A stretch of DNA of 64,000 nucleotides from JAHRAW01 sp965249835 (GTDB lineage Bacteria; Pseudomonadota; Gammaproteobacteria; Arenicellales; Poriferihabitantaceae). The stretch is from the NCBI GenBank assembly GCA_965249835.1, contig CBDFMY010000003.1:186001-250000 (forward strand), given 5' to 3'. A program made the translations under genes and the position numbers. Shown here piece after piece: positions 39,656-48,850 of this stretch (the first letter of the stretch is position 1; every line of letters begins with the position of its first letter). The notes beneath the pieces are model-generated. The model had not been told where the DNA came from, did not search any database, and was given only the letters and a program-made list of their open reading frames with translations.

Positions 39656-41158
39656 ATGATCGGCATGGAAAATCATTTGCTAAGCGCGCTGATCTGGTTG
39701 CCGATTGTCGGCGGCGTGCTCACCCTCGGCATCAGCGATGATCGACGCGCCGGACTCGCGCGCAAACTTGCGCTGGGATTTTCCATCGCCGTGTTGTTGT
39801 TGAGTGTACCGCTTTATACCCGCTTCGACACCACCACCGCGGCCATGCAATTCACCGAAACGCATATCTGGATCGCCGCGTTTAACATTAATTACGCACT
39901 GGGCGTGGACGGCATATCCATGCCGCTCATTTTGCTGACCACCTTGCTGACCGTGGTGGTGGTCATCGCCGGCTGGTGCGTCATCACCACGCGCGTGGCG
40001 CAATATATGGCATCGTTTTTAATCATGGAAGGCGTGATGATCGGCGTGTTCGCCTCCCTCGATGCGATGTTGTTTTATGTGTTCTGGGAGGCGATGCTGA
40101 TTCCGATGTTCCTGATCATCGGCATCTGGGGCGGGCCGAATCGCATCTACGCCACCATCAAATTTTTCCTCTACACCTTGCTCGGCTCGTTGTTGATGCT
40201 GGTCGCGTTGTTGTATCTGTATCACGCCAGCGGCGGCAGTTTCCGCCTGTTGGATTACCACGCCTTGCCGCTCGCGTTGATGCCGCAAGTGTGGATCTTC
40301 ATCGCATTGTTCACCGCATTCGCGGTCAAGGTGCCGATGTTTCCGGTGCACACCTGGTTGCCGGACGCGCATGTCGAAGCACCCACCGGCGGCTCGGTGA
40401 TTCTGGCGGCGGTCATGTTGAAAATGGGCGGCTACGGGTTTATTCGCTTGAGCATGCCGATCGCGCCGGATGCCAGTCATGAACTCGCCTGGTTGATGAT
40501 TACGCTGTCGCTGATCGCGGTGGTGTATATCGCGTTGGTCGCGCTGGTGCAGCAGGACATGAAAAAACTCATCGCCTACTCCTCCATCTCACACATGGGT
40601 TTTGTCACGCTGGGCCTTTTCATTTTCAACGCGCACGGTGCCGAAGGCGCGGTCATACAAATGATCTCCCACGGCTTCATCTCCGGCGCGTTGTTCTTGT
40701 GCGTCGGCGTGTTGTATGAGCGCACACACTCGCGCATGATCGACACCTACGGCGGCATCGCCACGCCGATGCCGGTGTTCGCCGCATTTCTGGTTTTATT
40801 CGCCATGGCAAACGCCGGATTGCCCGGCACTTCCGGTTTCGTCGGCGAATTTTTCGTCATCCTCGGTGCGTTTCAAGCCAACGCGTGGTTCGCCGCAGTC
40901 GCCGCGCTGACCCTGATTTTTGGCGCCGCCTATACTTTGTGGATGGTCAAGCGCGTGGTCTACGGCAAGGTAACATCAGACCAGATCGCCGCACTTTCCG
41001 ACATCGACTCGCGCGAAATTTTGTTTTTGTCGATTCTCGCCGCGATGGTTTTGCTGGTGGGCATCTGGCCCGCCCCGCTCCTTGAAGTCATGCACGCCAC
41101 GGTGGAAAACCTGTTGCAGCATGTGGAGATTTCCAAATGCCCGTTATCTTGTCGGTGA
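39656..41158 (+). CDS. nuoM: NADH:quinone oxidoreductase subunit M
   Basis: This 500-residue antiporter-like subunit has VDGISMPLILLTTLLT, FYVFWEAMLIPMFLIIGIWG with the conserved Glu, KVPMFPVHTWLPDAHVEAPT with Lys and His, and KKLIAYSSISHMGFVTLG. An ATG three codons in is an alternative start. It ends six bases before nuoN. Confidence 0.97.
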   Translation: MIGMENHLLSALIWLPIVGGVLTLGISDDRRAGLARKLALGFSIAVLLLSVPLYTRFDTTTAAMQFTETHIWIAAFNINYALGVDGISMPLILLTTLLTVVVVIAGWCVITTRVAQYMASFLIMEGVMIGVFASLDAMLFYVFWEAMLIPMFLIIGIWGGPNRIYATIKFFLYTLLGSLLMLVALLYLYHASGGSFRLLDYHALPLALMPQVWIFIALFTAFAVKVPMFPVHTWLPDAHVEAPTGGSVILAAVMLKMGGYGFIRLSMPIAPDASHELAWLMITLSLIAVVYIALVALVQQDMKKLIAYSSISHMGFVTLGLFIFNAHGAEGAVIQMISHGFISGALFLCVGVLYERTHSRMIDTYGGIATPMPVFAAFLVLFAMANAGLPGTSGFVGEFFVILGAFQANAWFAAVAALTLIFGAAYTLWMVKRVVYGKVTSDQIAALSDIDSREILFLSILAAMVLLVGIWPAPLLEVMHATVENLLQHVEISKCPLSCR

Positions 41159-41164
41159 TGACAA

Positions 41165-42673
41165 ATGAATCTGCACTCGCTACAAATCGCGTTGGCACTA
41201 CCGGAGATTTTCGTCGCTGCGATGGCGTTGGCGATCTTGATGGTCGGCGTATTCACAACCAAACAACGCGGTGGCGTCATTTGTTTTTGGCTAAGCGTAT
41301 TTACTTTGCTTGCCGCCTGCGGGTTGATCGTTGTCGGCGCAAACGAACACTCGGCGCTCGCCTTCAATGGTTTGTTTGTCGACGACCCGATGTCGGATGT
41401 ATTGAAAATCGCGATGTGTTTATTGTCGGCAATGATCTTTGTTTATGGAAAAAAATACAACCAGCAGCGCAACCTGTTTGGCAGCGAATATTATGTGTTG
41501 GGTTTGTTCGCGGTTTGCGGAATGATGGTGATGGCATCCGCCAATCACTTGCTAACCGTGTATCTTGGGCTGGAATTAATGTCGTTGTGTTTGTATTCCA
41601 TGATCGCTTTTTTCCGCGACTCCAAATTGGCGGTGGAATCCGCGATGAAATATTTCGTGCTCGGCGCGCTGGCATCAAGCATTTTGCTTTACGGCATGTC
41701 GTTGTTGTATGGCTTGACCGGTTCGTTGGAGTTGTCGGTGATCAGTGATGCCACCGCTCATATCAATCTCGATCATCCGGCGCTTGCCCTGGCCGTGGTT
41801 TTCATCGTCGTAGCGGTGGCGTTCAAGATCGGCGCGGCGCCTTTTCACATGTGGATTCCGGATGTGTATCACGGCGCGCCAACCTCCACCACCGCGTTCA
41901 TCAGCGCAGCACCAAAGATCGCCGCGTTTGCGTTGGTCATGCGTCTTTTGGTCGGTGCGCTGGAAGATTTGCACGGGCAATGGTGGCAGATGCTGGTCAT
42001 CCTTGCGCTGTTGTCGGTGGCGGTCGGTAACCTCATCGCCATCGCTCAGGACAACTTGAAACGCATGCTGGCGTATTCCACCATCGCGCACATGGGATTT
42101 TTCCTGTTCGGCATCCTCGCCGGCAGTGCATCCGGCTATGGCGCATCGTTGTTCTACATCCTGATTTACGCGACCATGAGCGCCGCCGCATTCGGATTAA
42201 TTTTATTTTTATCACGCAAAGATTTTGAATCCGACTTGCTCGCCGACCTCAAAGGCTTGAGCATGCGCCGCCCGTTCATCGCGTTGTTGTTTTTGATCTT
42301 GATGTTTTCCATGGCCGGCGTCCCGCCGACCGCGGGCTTCTTCGCAAAATTGTCGGTGATTCAAGTGTTGATCGAAACCGGTCTGGAATGGGTCGCGGTG
42401 CTCGCGGTATTGCTCGCGGTGGTTGGCGCGTATTACTATTTGCGCATCATCAAATTGGTTTACTTCGATGCGGCGGACGATGCCGCGGACGATGATACCG
42501 CCGTTCATGTCGATGCTGATGCTGATGTTGATGTCGAAGTTAATAAAACCGCAACTCGCTCGGTCGCCGGTGTCGTGCTTGCCGTCAACATTATTCTCAT
42601 CGTTGCCATCCTGCCATGGATCGGCACCTTGATCGCGCTTTGCAATCGCGTCATCACACAACTCGTCCACTAG
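41165..42673 (+). CDS. nuoN: NADH:quinone oxidoreductase subunit N
   Basis: This 502-residue antiporter-like subunit has LGLELMSLCLYSMIAF, KIGAAPFHMWIPDVYHGAPT with the key Lys, KRMLAYSTIAHMGFFLFG and AGVPPTAGFFAKL. In the last cytoplasmic loop, after RIIKLVYFDAA, there is an unusual Asp/Ala/Val-rich insertion of about 30 residues built of GAT/GAC-rich repeats. The final helix follows normally. It is the last gene of the nuo operon. ddl starts 13 bases downstream. Confidence 0.96.
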   Translation: MNLHSLQIALALPEIFVAAMALAILMVGVFTTKQRGGVICFWLSVFTLLAACGLIVVGANEHSALAFNGLFVDDPMSDVLKIAMCLLSAMIFVYGKKYNQQRNLFGSEYYVLGLFAVCGMMVMASANHLLTVYLGLELMSLCLYSMIAFFRDSKLAVESAMKYFVLGALASSILLYGMSLLYGLTGSLELSVISDATAHINLDHPALALAVVFIVVAVAFKIGAAPFHMWIPDVYHGAPTSTTAFISAAPKIAAFALVMRLLVGALEDLHGQWWQMLVILALLSVAVGNLIAIAQDNLKRMLAYSTIAHMGFFLFGILAGSASGYGASLFYILIYATMSAAAFGLILFLSRKDFESDLLADLKGLSMRRPFIALLFLILMFSMAGVPPTAGFFAKLSVIQVLIETGLEWVAVLAVLLAVVGAYYYLRIIKLVYFDAADDAADDDTAVHVDADADVDVEVNKTATRSVAGVVLAVNIILIVAILPWIGTLIALCNRVITQLVH

Positions 42674-42686
42674 CATTTCGTGCGCG

Positions 42687-43871
42687 ATGAAAAATGAAAC
42701 GCATCACGCTCCGCTTCAACTCGGTATCTTGTTCGGCGGTCGCTCGTGCGAACACGAAGTATCGGTCACCTCAGCGCGCTCCCTCCTCAAAGCCATCGAC
42801 CGCGATCGATATGATGTCCATTTGATCGGCATCGACAAAGACGGGCATTGGCATCTTTCCGACCACTTTGAGCAACTGCTGCATGACGGCGTGGTGCGCC
42901 CGCTCAGCGACTCCACCGAACGCGCCGGCGATACGGTCACCCTCGCTTTGCACCACAACGGCAACCTCATGCGGGCGAATGACGGCGACCAGCATACCGA
43001 CAAGTTGCCGTTTCTTGATGTCATTTTTCCGGTGTTGCACGGCACTTTCGGCGAAGACGGCACCGTGCAAGGCGCGCTTGAGATGGCAGGCATTGCATAT
43101 GTCGGTTGCGGCGTGGCCGCCTCGGCGTTGGCAATGGACAAGATGTTAGCGAAAAAAATCTTCGCCGCGGCCGGCATCCCGCAAGTCGCGCACCTCGCGG
43201 TCAACGCATTGCAATGGAAATGCGATGACGATGGCGATGACGATAAAAAAAATAAAACCATCGAGTGCTTTGAAGCGCAACTCGACTATCCGATGTTCGT
43301 CAAACCGGCAAACATGGGCTCCAGTGTCGGCATCCGCAAAGCCAAAAAACGCGATGCATTGGTCGCCGCCATCGACCATGCATTTGAATTTGATAACAAA
43401 ATATTAATCGAGCAGGCAATGGAAAACTGCCGCGAAATAGAATGTGCCATCCTCGGCAACGACCACCCGCAAGCATCGGTATTGGGCGAGATCATCCCCG
43501 GCGCCGAGTTCTACGATTACGCCACCAAATATATCGACGACAACGCCGAGTTGGTAGTGCCGGCCGACTTGCCCGAACACGCCGCCGCGCGGGTGCGCGA
43601 GCTGGCAATCAAAGCATTCAGCGAAATCAACGGCGCCGGCCTCGCACGGGTGGATTTCTTCGTCGACAAAACCACATCGCAAGTAACGCTGAACGAGATC
43701 AACACCATGCCCGGCTTCACGCCAATCAGCATGTATCCAAAACTATGGGCCGCCAGCGGCGTGCCATATACCGAACTCATCGACCAATTAATCCAACTCG
43801 CGCTCGCCGCGCACCGCTCCAAAGCCAGATTGCAACGCGCCCTTGAACTGCCCGCGCCGTCCGCATCCTGA
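42687..43871 (+). CDS. ddl: D-alanine--D-alanine ligase
   Basis: This 394-residue ATP-grasp enzyme makes D-Ala-D-Ala for peptidoglycan. Landmarks are LFGGRSCEHEVSVTSA, MDKMLAKKIFAAAGIP, FVKPANMGSSVGI and EINTMPGFTPISMYPKLW. It is of the longer (VanA/DdlA-like) form. A charged insertion, CDDDGDDDKKNK, encoded by a GAT/GAC-rich run, lies between the second and third domains. It starts 13 bases after nuoN and is likely transcribed with it. A 56-base gap without obvious terminator separates it from the converging amidohydrolase gene. Confidence 0.95.
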   Translation: MKNETHHAPLQLGILFGGRSCEHEVSVTSARSLLKAIDRDRYDVHLIGIDKDGHWHLSDHFEQLLHDGVVRPLSDSTERAGDTVTLALHHNGNLMRANDGDQHTDKLPFLDVIFPVLHGTFGEDGTVQGALEMAGIAYVGCGVAASALAMDKMLAKKIFAAAGIPQVAHLAVNALQWKCDDDGDDDKKNKTIECFEAQLDYPMFVKPANMGSSVGIRKAKKRDALVAAIDHAFEFDNKILIEQAMENCREIECAILGNDHPQASVLGEIIPGAEFYDYATKYIDDNAELVVPADLPEHAAARVRELAIKAFSEINGAGLARVDFFVDKTTSQVTLNEINTMPGFTPISMYPKLWAASGVPYTELIDQLIQLALAAHRSKARLQRALELPAPSAS

Positions 43872-43927
43872 CCCGAAGTAGCCGGCCGATTCAATCGCGC
43901 ACCACGGCTTTTTACGCAACGGGCTTT

Positions 43928-45109
43928 TTATGCAACCAATCTGCCGCCCTTGTACACCGCACGGTGATTTTGGCAGTCTGCCGCCATGGCGATATCTTCC
44001 AGCGGATTCCCCGCCACGATTAGCAAATCCGCCACCGCGCCCTCGGCGATGGCACCGCGGTCATCAAGCCCCATCAAATCTGCACCGTTAAAGCAGGCGG
44101 CGGTCAAAGCATCTTTTGCCGACATCCCGTAGTCCACCATGTAGGCCAGTTCCCGCGCATTGTCACCGTGCAGGTTGAAAGGCGTGCCGGCATCCGTGCC
44201 CATGGCGATCTTGCCGCCCGCCTGATAGTGGGCTTGCAGAGATTCGCGGTGCTGCTCTTCGACGCGCCGGGCTTTTTCGACGATAAACGCGGGAATACCG
44301 GCATCCGCATGGTTCAGGATGTTGCGTAACGCGGAGATGGTCGGCACCAGATAAACACCGCGGTCGTTCATTTCACGAACGCAAAGTTCATCCATAAAAA
44401 AACCGTGCTCTATGGAATCGATGCCGCCGCGCACGGCGTTCAAAATGCCGTCGGTTCCCTGAGCGTGACTGGCGGTTCGCCTGTGGAAACGACCGGCCTC
44501 GTGAATACCCGCGGCCAACTCCTCTGCGCTGTAGTGCGCATCTTCGGGATTGACCCCGGGCGTCATGACGCCACCGGTTGCCATGATTTTAATCAGGTCG
44601 CAGCCGGCGTGAATCTGCTCGCGCACCGCCTTGACCACTTCGTCGCAACCGTCGGCGACGCGCCCCCAGCGGTTGCCGTGGCCACCGGTCATGCAGATCA
44701 TGCGCCCGGCGGCGTGGATGGTCGGGCCCGTGAACACGCCGTTTTTGACGGCATCGCGGACGGCGAATTCCAGATAATCCTTTCCGCCGCAATCGCGCAC
44801 ACCGGTAATTCCCCGGCGCAGGGTGTACTGCGCGTGTTGCAGGGCTTTGATGACGATTTCGCCGGGGGCGAGTTTAGACAAGGTGGCAACCGGATCTGCC
44901 GTGCCCTGATAGCATAAATGCACATGGCAATCGGTCAAGCCGGGTAGCAGGGTGCCGCCGCCGGTGTCCGCCACCTCACCGCTGAACCCGTCAAACTCTC
45001 CGCACGGTGCCATCCGTGCGATTCGCCCGTCTTCCACCAGCACCGAGATGCCTTCAAGCATCTGCCCCTTGCCATCGAAAACCAGCCCGCCTTGAAATAA
45101 AATTGCCAT
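43928..45109 (-). CDS. Amidohydrolase family metal-dependent hydrolase
   Basis: This 393-residue TIM-barrel enzyme has metal ligands His62 and His64 in DCHVHL, a likely bridging Lys in DLIKIMATGG, later His residues in TASHAQG and SIEHGFF, and the catalytic Asp in MGTDAGTPF. It resembles imidazolonepropionase- and prolidase-like amidohydrolases (Xaa-Pro or Xaa-Arg dipeptidases). It starts six bases after the ATPase gene of the peptide-type importer and is read with it, so it probably cleaves the imported compound in the cytoplasm. Confidence 0.88.
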   Translation of the reverse strand: MAILFQGGLVFDGKGQMLEGISVLVEDGRIARMAPCGEFDGFSGEVADTGGGTLLPGLTDCHVHLCYQGTADPVATLSKLAPGEIVIKALQHAQYTLRRGITGVRDCGGKDYLEFAVRDAVKNGVFTGPTIHAAGRMICMTGGHGNRWGRVADGCDEVVKAVREQIHAGCDLIKIMATGGVMTPGVNPEDAHYSAEELAAGIHEAGRFHRRTASHAQGTDGILNAVRGGIDSIEHGFFMDELCVREMNDRGVYLVPTISALRNILNHADAGIPAFIVEKARRVEEQHRESLQAHYQAGGKIAMGTDAGTPFNLHGDNARELAYMVDYGMSAKDALTAACFNGADLMGLDDRGAIAEGAVADLLIVAGNPLEDIAMAADCQNHRAVYKGGRLVA

Positions 45110-45115
45110 CGTCCG

Positions 45116-46852
45116 CTACCGTTGTTCGACCTGTTGACGGGGCAGTATATCCAGTTTCGGCATCAACTGGAGAAGATGCCGGGTGTATTCATGCTGCGGA
45201 TTGGTGAACAGATCTTCGGTTTCGCGCACTTCACACAACCGCCCGGCCTTCATCACGCCGACTCGGTCGCACATCTGGCGAATGACCGGCAGGTCATGAC
45301 TGATGAATAACATGGTAAGCCCCAGTTCCTGTTGTAAATCTTTCAGCAGATTTAAGATTTGCGCTTGAATTGATACATCCAGTGCCGAGGTCGGCTCGTC
45401 GCAAATCAGAAACCGGGGCCGGGTGGCGAGTGCACGCGCAATGGAAATGCGCTGACGCTGGCCGCCTGAAAATTCGTGGGGAAAGCGCGACGCCGCCGAA
45501 GCCCCGAGGCCAACATACTCCAGCAAGTCAAGGACAACCTCGCGCACCTGTTCGCGGCCGTGGGCCAGGCGATGAAAACGGATGGGCTCGGCAACGATGT
45601 CAATAACGCGCATTCTGCCGTTCAAAGAAGAGAACGGATCTTGGAACACCATCTGCATCTGACGGCGTAGGCGGTTCAGCGATTTGCGCGAACCGGCGGC
45701 GTCAAGATTCTCGCCGGCGAAATTGATGCGCCCGGAAGCAGGGGTATGAATCCCGCAGATCAGACGGGCGATAGTGGACTTGCCCGACCCCGACTCGCCG
45801 ACCAGGCCGAACACTTCACCCCGGCGAATCGTGAATGAAACATCGTTGACGGCATCAAGATAGCGGCGCCGGGATTTGAAAACCGAAGGCGTGATGATAA
45901 AGCGCAACTTCAGATTTTTCGCTTCCAAAAGATTGTCGTTGGTGGTGGCGGAAAAGTCGCGGCTTTGTCCGAGCCAGTGGGTTTTAATATCCAGTTTTTT
46001 GGCCGGCATCGCCGCGGCCTCAATATACTCAACCAGCGGAAAACGCTTCTCCCGCCGGTCCGGACGCGGCACCGCGGAAATCAAACTGCGCGTGTATGCA
46101 TGGTCGGGGTCGGTGAGAATTTTCGTCGTCGTCCCGCTCTCCACCACTTTGCCACGATACATCACCGCCACGCGGTCGGCGATCTCCGAAATCACACCCA
46201 TGTCGTGCGTGATGAGCATCATGCCAAGCCCACGCTCGCGCACCATCTGGCGCATCAGGTCGAGGATTTGCGATTGAATCGAAACATCCAACGCGGTGGT
46301 CGGCTCATCCGCCAGCAACACTTCGGGTTCGGCGCATAAACTCAGCGCGATGACGACGCGCTGGCGCATCCCGCCGGAAAATTGATGGGGATATTGTTTG
46401 ATGCGGACTGCGGGTTCGGGTATGCCGACGCTATCCAGCAATTCAACGGCGCGCCGCCGGGCGGCGGATTCGGACAACGCAAGATGCGTCACGATGGTCT
46501 CCACCAACTGACGCTCGATGCTCTGCAACGGGTCAAGGGAAGTAAGCGGGTCCTGAAAAATCATGCTGATGCGGCGACCGCGTATCTTGCGCATCGGTTG
46601 CAATCCGAGGGTGTCGATGCGCACGCCGTGGAGGCGAATCTGCCCGGCGGTAACGCGCCCCGGCGGGTCGAGCAAACCAATGACCGCATTGGCGATGGTG
46701 GATTTGCCGGCACCGGATTCACCGACCACTCCGAGGATTTCTCCCTGGTTGATGGAAAGCGTCACATCCGTGGCGGCGACGATGCAACCCCGGCGATCGG
46801 GAAACTCCACCCGCATTCCGCGGATATCAAGTAATGCTGTGTCTTCGTTCAT
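45116..46852 (-). CDS. Dipeptide-type ABC transporter ATPase, two nucleotide-binding domains fused
   Basis: This 578-residue protein joins a DppD-like and a DppF-like ATPase. Each half has Walker A (GESGAGKST, GESGSGKST), the signature (FSGGMRQRV, FSGGQRQRI) and Walker B (VLLADEPTTALD, FLICDEPTSALD). In many systems these are separate genes. I place the start at 46852 (MNEDTALLDIRG), seven bases after the permease stop. An ATG at 46885 would overlap that gene. It powers uptake through the two permeases upstream. Confidence 0.93.
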   Translation of the reverse strand: MNEDTALLDIRGMRVEFPDRRGCIVAATDVTLSINQGEILGVVGESGAGKSTIANAVIGLLDPPGRVTAGQIRLHGVRIDTLGLQPMRKIRGRRISMIFQDPLTSLDPLQSIERQLVETIVTHLALSESAARRRAVELLDSVGIPEPAVRIKQYPHQFSGGMRQRVVIALSLCAEPEVLLADEPTTALDVSIQSQILDLMRQMVRERGLGMMLITHDMGVISEIADRVAVMYRGKVVESGTTTKILTDPDHAYTRSLISAVPRPDRREKRFPLVEYIEAAAMPAKKLDIKTHWLGQSRDFSATTNDNLLEAKNLKLRFIITPSVFKSRRRYLDAVNDVSFTIRRGEVFGLVGESGSGKSTIARLICGIHTPASGRINFAGENLDAAGSRKSLNRLRRQMQMVFQDPFSSLNGRMRVIDIVAEPIRFHRLAHGREQVREVVLDLLEYVGLGASAASRFPHEFSGGQRQRISIARALATRPRFLICDEPTSALDVSIQAQILNLLKDLQQELGLTMLFISHDLPVIRQMCDRVGVMKAGRLCEVRETEDLFTNPQHEYTRHLLQLMPKLDILPRQQVEQR

Positions 46853-46859
46853 CGTGGCA

Positions 46860-47810
46860 TCAGCGCAATTTCGGGTTGAGTGCATCGCGCAGCCAGTCGC
46901 CCAGCAAATTAACCGCGAGCACCAGGATGATAAGCGCGAGGCCGGGGAATACCGTAATCCACCATTCTCCGGAAAACAGATAGTCGTTGCCGATACGGAT
47001 TAGCGTTCCCAAAGACGGCTTGGTCGCCGGCACACCGACGCCGAGAAAACTTAACGTCGCCTCGATGATGATGGCGAGGGCGAGTTGGATTGTGGCGATC
47101 ACCAGCACCGGGCTCATGACGTTGGGCAGGATATGCCGAACCAAAATGAGCGCGGCGGGTAGCCCGATCACTTGGGCGGCTTGCACATATTCTTTGGTGC
47201 GCTCCACCAAAGTCGAGCCGCGCACGGTGCGCGCGAATTGCACCCAGAAACTCAAACCGATGGCAACGATGAGGACGATGACGGCAAGATCCTCGTGCGC
47301 ACCCCGGGGCAGGATGCCGCGAACCACGCCGTCGATTAGCAACGCCACCAGAATCGCCGGAAACGAAAGTTGGACATCGGCGATGCGCATCAGCACGGAA
47401 TCAATCCAGCCGCCGGAATAACCGGCGACCAATCCCACCACCACGCCGATGAATAGCGCCATCAGAACCGACAGAAAACCAACCAGCAACGAGACCCGGC
47501 TGCCATAAAGAATGGTCGAGAAAACATCGCGCCCCTGATCGTCGGTGCCGAGCAAGTAATGAAGTTCGCCGCCTTCCAGCCAGGCCGGCGGTTTCAACGA
47601 GTCCAACAAATCGACGCTGGCTATGTCAAACGGATCGTAGGGCGCAACAAGCGGTGCCAGCAGTGATGAAAATATCATTAGCGCGGTCACGACCGCCGCG
47701 ATGATTACGCTGGGCGAGTGTTTGAATTCCCACCACAGGTCGCTGTCAAAAAAACGCGCCATCAACGACCGGGGGCGGTTTGGTTCGGGCATTTTAGGCA
47801 TGGCGGTCAC
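46860..47810 (-). CDS. Peptide-type ABC transporter permease (DppC-like)
   Basis: This 316-residue inner-membrane protein has a cytoplasmic N-terminus, the DppC motif HYLLGTDDQGRDVFSTILYG and the ATPase-contact EAA loop near EATLSFLGVGVPATKPSLG. About six membrane segments are present. It begins ten bases after the DppB-like gene and ends seven bases before the ATPase gene. Confidence 0.92.
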   Translation of the reverse strand: MTAMPKMPEPNRPRSLMARFFDSDLWWEFKHSPSVIIAAVVTALMIFSSLLAPLVAPYDPFDIASVDLLDSLKPPAWLEGGELHYLLGTDDQGRDVFSTILYGSRVSLLVGFLSVLMALFIGVVVGLVAGYSGGWIDSVLMRIADVQLSFPAILVALLIDGVVRGILPRGAHEDLAVIVLIVAIGLSFWVQFARTVRGSTLVERTKEYVQAAQVIGLPAALILVRHILPNVMSPVLVIATIQLALAIIIEATLSFLGVGVPATKPSLGTLIRIGNDYLFSGEWWITVFPGLALIILVLAVNLLGDWLRDALNPKLR

Positions 47811-47820
47811 GGCGATTTGT

Positions 47821-48786
47821 TCAACGCAACCGAAGACGCGGGTCGATTACATAATAAAGAATGTCCACCACCAGATTGATAATGACGAACATAAAACCGA
47901 TCAGCATGAGATAGGCGGCCATCACCGGAATGTCCACTTCATGAATCGCCTGAATAAACAAAAGCCCCATGCCCGGCCACTGAAACACGCTCTCGGTGAT
48001 GATGGCAAACGCCACGATAGAACCGAGTTGCAAACCTATGATGGTAATCACCGGCACCAAAGTATTTTTCAATGCGTGGTTGAAATTCACCACCCGCGCG
48101 GTCAACCCCCTGGCGTGGGCAAACTTGATGTAGTCGGCGCGCAACACCTCAAGCATTTCCGCGCGCACCAGGCGGACGATGAGCGTCATCTGAAAAATTG
48201 CCAGGGTAATCGCCGGCATAATCAGCGACTTGAGCCCGCTGGCGGTCAGAAAACCGGTGCTCCAGCCGCCGATATCGATGACCTCGCCGCGCCCAAAAGT
48301 CGGCAACCAGCGTAGCATGACGCCAAAAAATAGAATGAGAAATATGCCGATCAGAAAAGTCGGCAGTGAAACGCCGATCAGCGACAGCGTCATGAAACTG
48401 CGGCTGAGGACACTGGTGCGCTTGAGCGCGGTATACACGCCCATGGGAATGCCGATAACGAGGGCGAGAACGGCCGACACCAGCGAGAGTTCCATGGTTG
48501 CCGAAAACCGCTCGCTGATGAGTTCGGCCACCGGTTTGCGCAACCGATAGGAGTTGCCGAAATTTCCCCGTGCCGCGTTGCCGATGAAACGCCCGAACTG
48601 CACCACGACACTTTCGTTCAAGCCAAGACTTTCTCGAAGGGCTTCGCGCTCGACAAGCGAAGTGTCCTGCCCGACCATGTTGTTGATCGGGTCGCCGACA
48701 AACTGAAACAGAGCGAACGCGATCAGCCCGACCGCCAGCATGACCGCAACGGCTTGTAGCAGTCGCCGAGCGATATACAAAAGCAT
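47821..48786 (-). CDS. Peptide-type ABC transporter permease (DppB-like)
   Basis: This 321-residue inner-membrane protein begins LLYIARRLLQAVAVMLAVGL, the DppB start pattern. It has the loop YIKFAHARGLTARVV followed by NHALKNTLVPVITIIGLQLG and ends VDILYYVIDPRLRLR. The ATG at 48786 gives the family length; the open frame extends upstream without similarity. It follows the binding-protein gene after a 64-base gap. Confidence 0.93.
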   Translation of the reverse strand: MLLYIARRLLQAVAVMLAVGLIAFALFQFVGDPINNMVGQDTSLVEREALRESLGLNESVVVQFGRFIGNAARGNFGNSYRLRKPVAELISERFSATMELSLVSAVLALVIGIPMGVYTALKRTSVLSRSFMTLSLIGVSLPTFLIGIFLILFFGVMLRWLPTFGRGEVIDIGGWSTGFLTASGLKSLIMPAITLAIFQMTLIVRLVRAEMLEVLRADYIKFAHARGLTARVVNFNHALKNTLVPVITIIGLQLGSIVAFAIITESVFQWPGMGLLFIQAIHEVDIPVMAAYLMLIGFMFVIINLVVDILYYVIDPRLRLR

Positions 48787-48850
48787 GGCCGGTCGGCAGT
48801 GTTTGAGTTTTACGCCGAGCGAGAAGAATAAAAAAAGAAACGTGCGCCGC

